A stretch of 8,209 nucleotides of DNA from Hyphomicrobiales bacterium (GTDB taxonomy: Bacteria > Pseudomonadota > Alphaproteobacteria > Rhizobiales > Beijerinckiaceae): positions 1 to 8,209 of the forward strand of contig JAIXZF010000328.1 in NCBI GenBank assembly GCA_027489835.1, given 5' to 3'. Shown piece after piece: positions 5,794 through 8,209 of this stretch. The position numbers and the translations under genes were made by a program. The notes beneath the pieces were generated by a model. The model was not told the DNA's origin and did not search any database. It was given only the letters and a program-made list of their open reading frames with translations. Each line of letters starts with the position of its first letter. Positions within the stretch are counted from its first letter, which is position 1.

Positions 5794-7266
5794 TCAGCGC
5801 CGCAGCAGCGACGACACCGGGCAGGCGACCGAGACCACGAGCCCGTCCGGCTCCCATATCCGCATGATCGTGCCGCCGAGATGGCCGTCGACCGAGCTGT
5901 TCGCGAGCTGCATGCCGAAGCCGGAATGCGTCGGCTCGCCATCGATGCGCGGCCCGCCCCGTTCTCGCCAGGTCAGGGCGCAGGTGCCATCGAGGACCGA
6001 GGTCTCGATCCGGATCACGCCCTGATCGACCGAGAGCGCGCCGTATTTCATCGCATTGGTCGCCAGTTCATGGATGAGCAACCCGATCGGGGTCGCGGCC
6101 TTGTCGTCGACCGGGAGGTCCTCGCCGATCAATGCGATCCGGCCATCCTCCATCGCCGGATAAGGCTTGAGGATCTCCCGAACCAGCGCGTGCAGGGTCG
6201 TCTCGCCCACGATCGGGCGCGAGGCCTCGCTGTGGGGGCGCGCGAAGTCATGGGCACGGCCCAGCGCCGCCACCCTGTCGCGCAGATCCGAGGCAAACGC
6301 CCGCATCTCGGGCCGCTTGCGCGCCGAAATGCCGATCAACCCCTGGACGATGGCGAAGATGTTCTTGATCCGGTGGCTGAGTTCCTGGCTGAGCAGGGCC
6401 AGCAGTTCCGCATCGCGCTTGGCGGCGTGGATGTCGGTGCAGGTGCCGAACCATCGCGTGATGCGGCCGGAACCGTCGCGGATCGGCAGCGCGCGGCCCA
6501 GCGTCCAGCGGTACTCGCCGCTGTGGTGACGAAGCCGGTATTCGATCTCGTAAGGCTCGCCCGTCTCAAGCGAGCGCCGCCATAGCTCGAACGCGCGTTG
6601 CCGATCATCCGGATGGAAGAGGTCGTTCCAGCCCTCGCCATCGGTCGAGCCGGCGGGCACGCCGGTGAACTCGTACCATCGGGCGTTGAAGTAATCGTGG
6701 AAGCCGTCCGGCAGGGTCGACCACACCATCTGCGGCATGGTGTCGGCGATGGTGCGGAACTTCTCCTCGCTGGCGCGAAGCTCCCGCGCGCCACCCTGCG
6801 CCTCGATGGCGAGGGCGGCGATGCGCTCCTCGGCAATGCGCGAGGAGGAGAGATCGCGCGACTGGACGAGGATCGTGGCCATGCCCGCCTGCGGGCCAGG
6901 GATCGGCGCGACGGTGACATGCCAGCAGCGCGGCGAGCCCTTCATCGTCTCCGCCTCGCCGAGGAAATCGCAGGTTTCGCCCCGGCGCGCCTTTTCAAGC
7001 GCTTCATCCGCCAGGTGCCGGTCGCTTCCGGTCCAGAAATCCGGCCACAGGCGGCCGACGACGTCCCCTGCCGCATCGAGTTCGAGCGCGACCTCGCCGC
7101 CGCGGTTGACGAAAAGAACGCGCCCCTGCCTGTCGAGCACCTTGATGCAGTCCTGACTGGTCGCCAGCAGCGCTTCGAGCAGGCCCAGCCGGTCGAAGGC
7201 TTCCGGCAACGCCCCGTCCGCGATGGCTTCGGAACGGTCCGGCTTCGGCAAGGTCGTGTCAGTCAT
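5794..7266 (-). CDS. Soluble PAS-PAS sensor histidine kinase of the HWE family
   Basis: This kinase of 490 residues has no membrane segment or signal peptide, so it senses a cytoplasmic cue. Two PAS domains are seen: PAS1 about 28-145 (DCIKVLDRQGRVLFVNRGG) and PAS2 about 166-285 of the PAS_3 type (DYFNARWYEFTGV, FHPDDR, then GRITRWFGTCTDI). The dimerisation helix contains the phosphoacceptor His298 in ELSHRIKN. The catalytic domain shows the HWE hallmarks: N-box His399 and Asn404 (LLIHELATNAMKYG), then W433-R-E435, and a G-F-G at 449-451. HWE kinases are abundant in alphaproteobacteria, and several feed the PhyR/EcfG stress pathway. PAS1 lacks the flavin-binding Cys motif of LOV domains, so light sensing is not supported; the ligand is unknown. 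The ATG (7264-7266) has no strong Shine-Dalgarno. The gene lies 86 bases after the DUF2141 stop on the same strand, so they may be co-transcribed. No EcfG-type site faces it directly. Confidence 0.94.
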   Translation of the reverse strand: MTDTTLPKPDRSEAIADGALPEAFDRLGLLEALLATSQDCIKVLDRQGRVLFVNRGGEVALELDAAGDVVGRLWPDFWTGSDRHLADEALEKARRGETCDFLGEAETMKGSPRCWHVTVAPIPGPQAGMATILVQSRDLSSSRIAEERIAALAIEAQGGARELRASEEKFRTIADTMPQMVWSTLPDGFHDYFNARWYEFTGVPAGSTDGEGWNDLFHPDDRQRAFELWRRSLETGEPYEIEYRLRHHSGEYRWTLGRALPIRDGSGRITRWFGTCTDIHAAKRDAELLALLSQELSHRIKNIFAIVQGLIGISARKRPEMRAFASDLRDRVAALGRAHDFARPHSEASRPIVGETTLHALVREILKPYPAMEDGRIALIGEDLPVDDKAATPIGLLIHELATNAMKYGALSVDQGVIRIETSVLDGTCALTWRERGGPRIDGEPTHSGFGMQLANSSVDGHLGGTIMRIWEPDGLVVSVACPVSSLLRR

Positions 7267-7352
7267 GCGTGATGGATGCCCTGGATATGGCCGGCCCGCT
7301 CTTCCCGCCGCCAGGCGCGGACGGGATCATGCAGATGGCGCATGAAAGCCGA

Positions 7353-7766
7353 TCAGCGCCGCAGCCGGACTTCGATGGTGCGGGCGCCCGCCCCGACATC
7401 CAGCTTCGCTTCCGCGAAGTCGGGAGCGCGCAGCGCAGGCCGGACATTGTTGGACATGCCCCAAGCCTCCGCCGGAATGCCAAGAAGATTGGTGTCGAGC
7501 TTGCGGTTGCCGTTGGCGTCGTGGAAGACCGAGACCGCGTAGGAACCGGGCTCCAGGCCCTGGAAGCGGCACCGGACCCCGCGCTCCGCAGCCTTGCGCC
7601 ACTGCGTCCGCGCCGCAGGACCCTGAGGGAATGCGGCGGCATCCTGATGCAGCGCGCAGCCCACCTCGCCTTCCGGCGAATCCACCCCCGTCACGGTGAC
7701 GACGAGATCTCCGGCTGCAGCCGGCACGGCGGCCAGCGCGGCGATGACGATGACTGCGAGACGCAT
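7353..7766 (-). CDS. Exported DUF2141 family protein
   Basis: This is a small protein of 137 residues. A signal peptide occupies about residues 1-18 (hydrophobic Ala/Val/Ile core ending A-A-A before G-D), so the mature part should be periplasmic or secreted. The mature domain matches DUF2141 (PF09912): an opening beta strand (DLVVTVTGVDSPEGEVGCAL), then FQGLEPGSYAVSVFHDANGN, a Lys-Leu-Asp-x-Asn stretch and GIPAEAWGMSNN, a pattern characteristic of the family. The function of the family is not established. The ATG at 7764-7766 is chosen because GGGAG lies seven bases upstream and the signal peptide begins there; the frame is open to 8063, but the upstream 99 residues look like random GC-rich translation. 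A near match to the EcfG promoter lies about 54 bases upstream. The PAS-HWE kinase gene follows on the same strand. Confidence 0.88.
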   Translation of the reverse strand: MRLAVIVIAALAAVPAAAGDLVVTVTGVDSPEGEVGCALHQDAAAFPQGPAARTQWRKAAERGVRCRFQGLEPGSYAVSVFHDANGNRKLDTNLLGIPAEAWGMSNNVRPALRAPDFAEAKLDVGAGARTIEVRLRR

Positions 7767-7819
7767 GGCGCCGCTCCCACATCGGACCGCCCGGAATGGA
7801 CCGCCGGATCGGACTATCA

Positions 7820-7844
7820 AACGCCCGAAGCGCCGCAGGTTTCC
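7820..7844 (-). promoter_or_regulatory. Possible EcfG-type promoter for the DUF2141 gene (near match)
   Basis: On the minus strand GGAAA (7844-7840), 16 bases, then CGTT (7823-7820). The last base of the -35 element differs from the GGAAC consensus. Spacing is the same as at the two exact sites in this window, and the distance to the start codon (54 bases) is close to that at osmF (52). The alternative alignment GAAAC-N15-CGTT has wrong spacing. Suggestive only. Confidence 0.4.
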
Positions 7845-7856
7845 CGGATCGGGAAA
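7840..7856. repeat. 17-base inverted repeat upstream of the DUF2141 gene
   Basis: TTTCCCG, a GAT loop, then CGGGAAA: a perfect 7+3+7 dyad, with four further A residues on its right. It overlaps the -35 element of the possible EcfG-type promoter. It does not fit an intrinsic terminator in either direction, because no T-run follows the stem. An operator is the more natural reading. Confidence 0.45.
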
Positions 7857-7985
7857 AAAACGGATGGTCGCACGCGGGAGCGCAGCACGAACCATGCAAC
7901 ACCGTTCGAGCGCGCGCGGCAGTAGTGGCGAGGCCGCTCTATCAAGGAGCCGCACGCCATCGGCTGCGGCTCCATCCGCACCTGC

Positions 7986-8018
7986 CGTGGCAGCCGACGG
8001 CCCATGGGCCAAGCCACG
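7986..8018. repeat. Nested inverted repeat around a 12-bp palindrome
   Basis: CGTGGC (7986-7991) and GCCACG (8013-8018) form an outer stem enclosing the perfect palindrome GGCCCATGGGCC (7999-8010). Unpaired stretches of seven and two bases lie between the two layers. It is in the gene-free stretch, about 75 bases past the 3' end of the tRNA. Function unknown; chance is possible in GC-rich DNA. Confidence 0.4.
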
Positions 8019-8079
8019 ACGGCGGGAAGGCCGCGCGACGGCCAGGCGACTGGACGCCGGCAAACACCAATCAAATCAG

Positions 8080-8095
8080 CATTTTAGGGAAAATG
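8080..8095 (-). repeat. AT-rich hairpin immediately after the tRNA 3' end
   Basis: On the minus strand CATTTT, a CCCT loop, and AAAATG form a perfect 6-bp stem whose first two bases are the last two of the encoded CCA. It stands out in GC-rich surroundings. It may take part in tRNA 3'-end processing or weak termination, but it lacks a G/C-rich stem and a T-tract. Confidence 0.35.
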
Positions 8096-8168
8096 GTGGG
8101 CGCGACAGGGATTGAACCTGTGACCCCTCCCGTGTGAAGGGAGTGCTCTGCCGCTGAGCTACGCGCCC
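8094..8168 (-). tRNA. tRNA-Val with CAC anticodon, CCA encoded
   Basis: The 75-base gene folds into a standard cloverleaf. The acceptor stem GGGCGCG (8168-8162) pairs with CGCGCCC (8104-8098). The D-arm is GCTC/GAGC, the anticodon stem CTCCC/GGGAG, and the T-arm ACAGG/CCTGT with loop TTCAATC. The anticodon CAC is at 8136-8134 and reads the GUG valine codon. The discriminator is A (8097) and the 3' CCA is encoded in the DNA (8096-8094). A sigma-70 promoter lies directly upstream. Confidence 0.96.
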
Positions 8169-8180
8169 GATCCGGCGGCT

Positions 8181-8209
8181 GGGATACGCATTGGACGGGA
8201 GCGCGTCAA
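8181..8209 (-). promoter_or_regulatory. Sigma-70 promoter of tRNA-Val
   Basis: On the minus strand TTGACG (8209-8204), a 17-base spacer, and TATCCC (8186-8181). The tRNA 5' end begins 12 bases after the -10 box, so transcription would start a few bases before the mature tRNA. The -35 box matches the TTGACA consensus at five of six positions. The -10 box is weaker. Confidence 0.75.

Larger units (their letters stand above)
7767..8079. other. Gene-free stretch with inverted repeats
   Basis: I find no credible gene in these 313 bases on either strand; the open frames crossing it lack ribosome sites and run into the tRNA or the DUF2141 gene. It holds the DUF2141 ribosome site and candidate promoter, a 17-base inverted repeat at 7840-7856, and a nested inverted repeat at 7986-8018. 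The remainder (about 7857-7985 and 8019-8079) shows nothing I can name. Confidence 0.55.

Noticed and set aside
7150..7185. LOV (blue-light) domain in the kinase PAS1 because of a Cys in the sequence S-Q-D-C-I-K-V
   Set aside because: The flavin-adduct motif around the reactive Cys (N-C-R-F-L-Q type) is absent, and this Cys lies near the start of the PAS domain rather than on the right helix.
7267..7352. A promoter specific to the kinase gene
   Set aside because: No EcfG-type or sigma-70 pair could be found in the 86 bases, and the nearest purine-rich ribosome-site candidate is badly spaced.
7854..7860. Run of seven A residues as part of a terminator for a minus-strand transcript
   Set aside because: On the minus strand the T-run comes before the hairpin rather than after it, and no gene ends there.
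7767..8063. Longer DUF2141 protein starting at 8063
   Set aside because: The signal peptide at Met 7766 with GGGAG seven bases upstream marks the start. The extension is low-complexity GC-rich translation.

Overview
The window is a GC-rich chromosomal segment from a bacterium that is most likely an alphaproteobacterium, probably Hyphomicrobiales (Rhizobiales). This rests on three things: the base composition, an HWE-family histidine kinase beside a single-domain response regulator, and two exact matches to the promoter consensus of the alphaproteobacterial general stress sigma factor EcfG (GGAAC-N16-CGTT). Genus cannot be read from the sequence. I see no mobile element or CRISPR array.

Layout. 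Positions 1-551 (+) hold the C-terminal part of a Gfo/Idh/MocA-type oxidoreductase cut by the window edge. Facing it on the minus strand is a complete four-gene osmoprotectant ABC importer, transcribed from about 4582 down to 692: binding protein (osmF/yehZ), permease (yehY), ATPase (yehX), permease (yehW). The order and protein sizes match the E. coli yehZYXW locus. A DUF427 protein (4676-5167, minus) lies upstream on the same strand. A 227-base divergent intergenic region follows, then a receiver-only response regulator (5395-5784, +). It ends 9 bases from the convergent stop of a PAS-PAS-HWE histidine kinase (5794-7266, minus). Upstream of the kinase on the same strand is a small exported DUF2141 protein (7353-7766). 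A 327-base gene-free stretch with several inverted repeats follows, then tRNA-Val(CAC) on the minus strand with its own sigma-70 promoter at the window end.

How it may work together. The exact EcfG-type sites lie directly upstream of the importer operon and of the response regulator, each oriented toward its gene. A near match lies upstream of the DUF2141 gene. The simplest reading is a small cluster of general-stress-response genes: an osmoprotectant importer, and a soluble PAS/HWE kinase with a single-domain regulator that could tune the response in the way LovK/LovR does in Caulobacter. In E. coli the homologous importer operon depends on RpoS, so the same transporter may have been placed under unrelated general stress sigma factors in two lineages. 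The promoter matches are direct observations; the regulatory circuit is inference.
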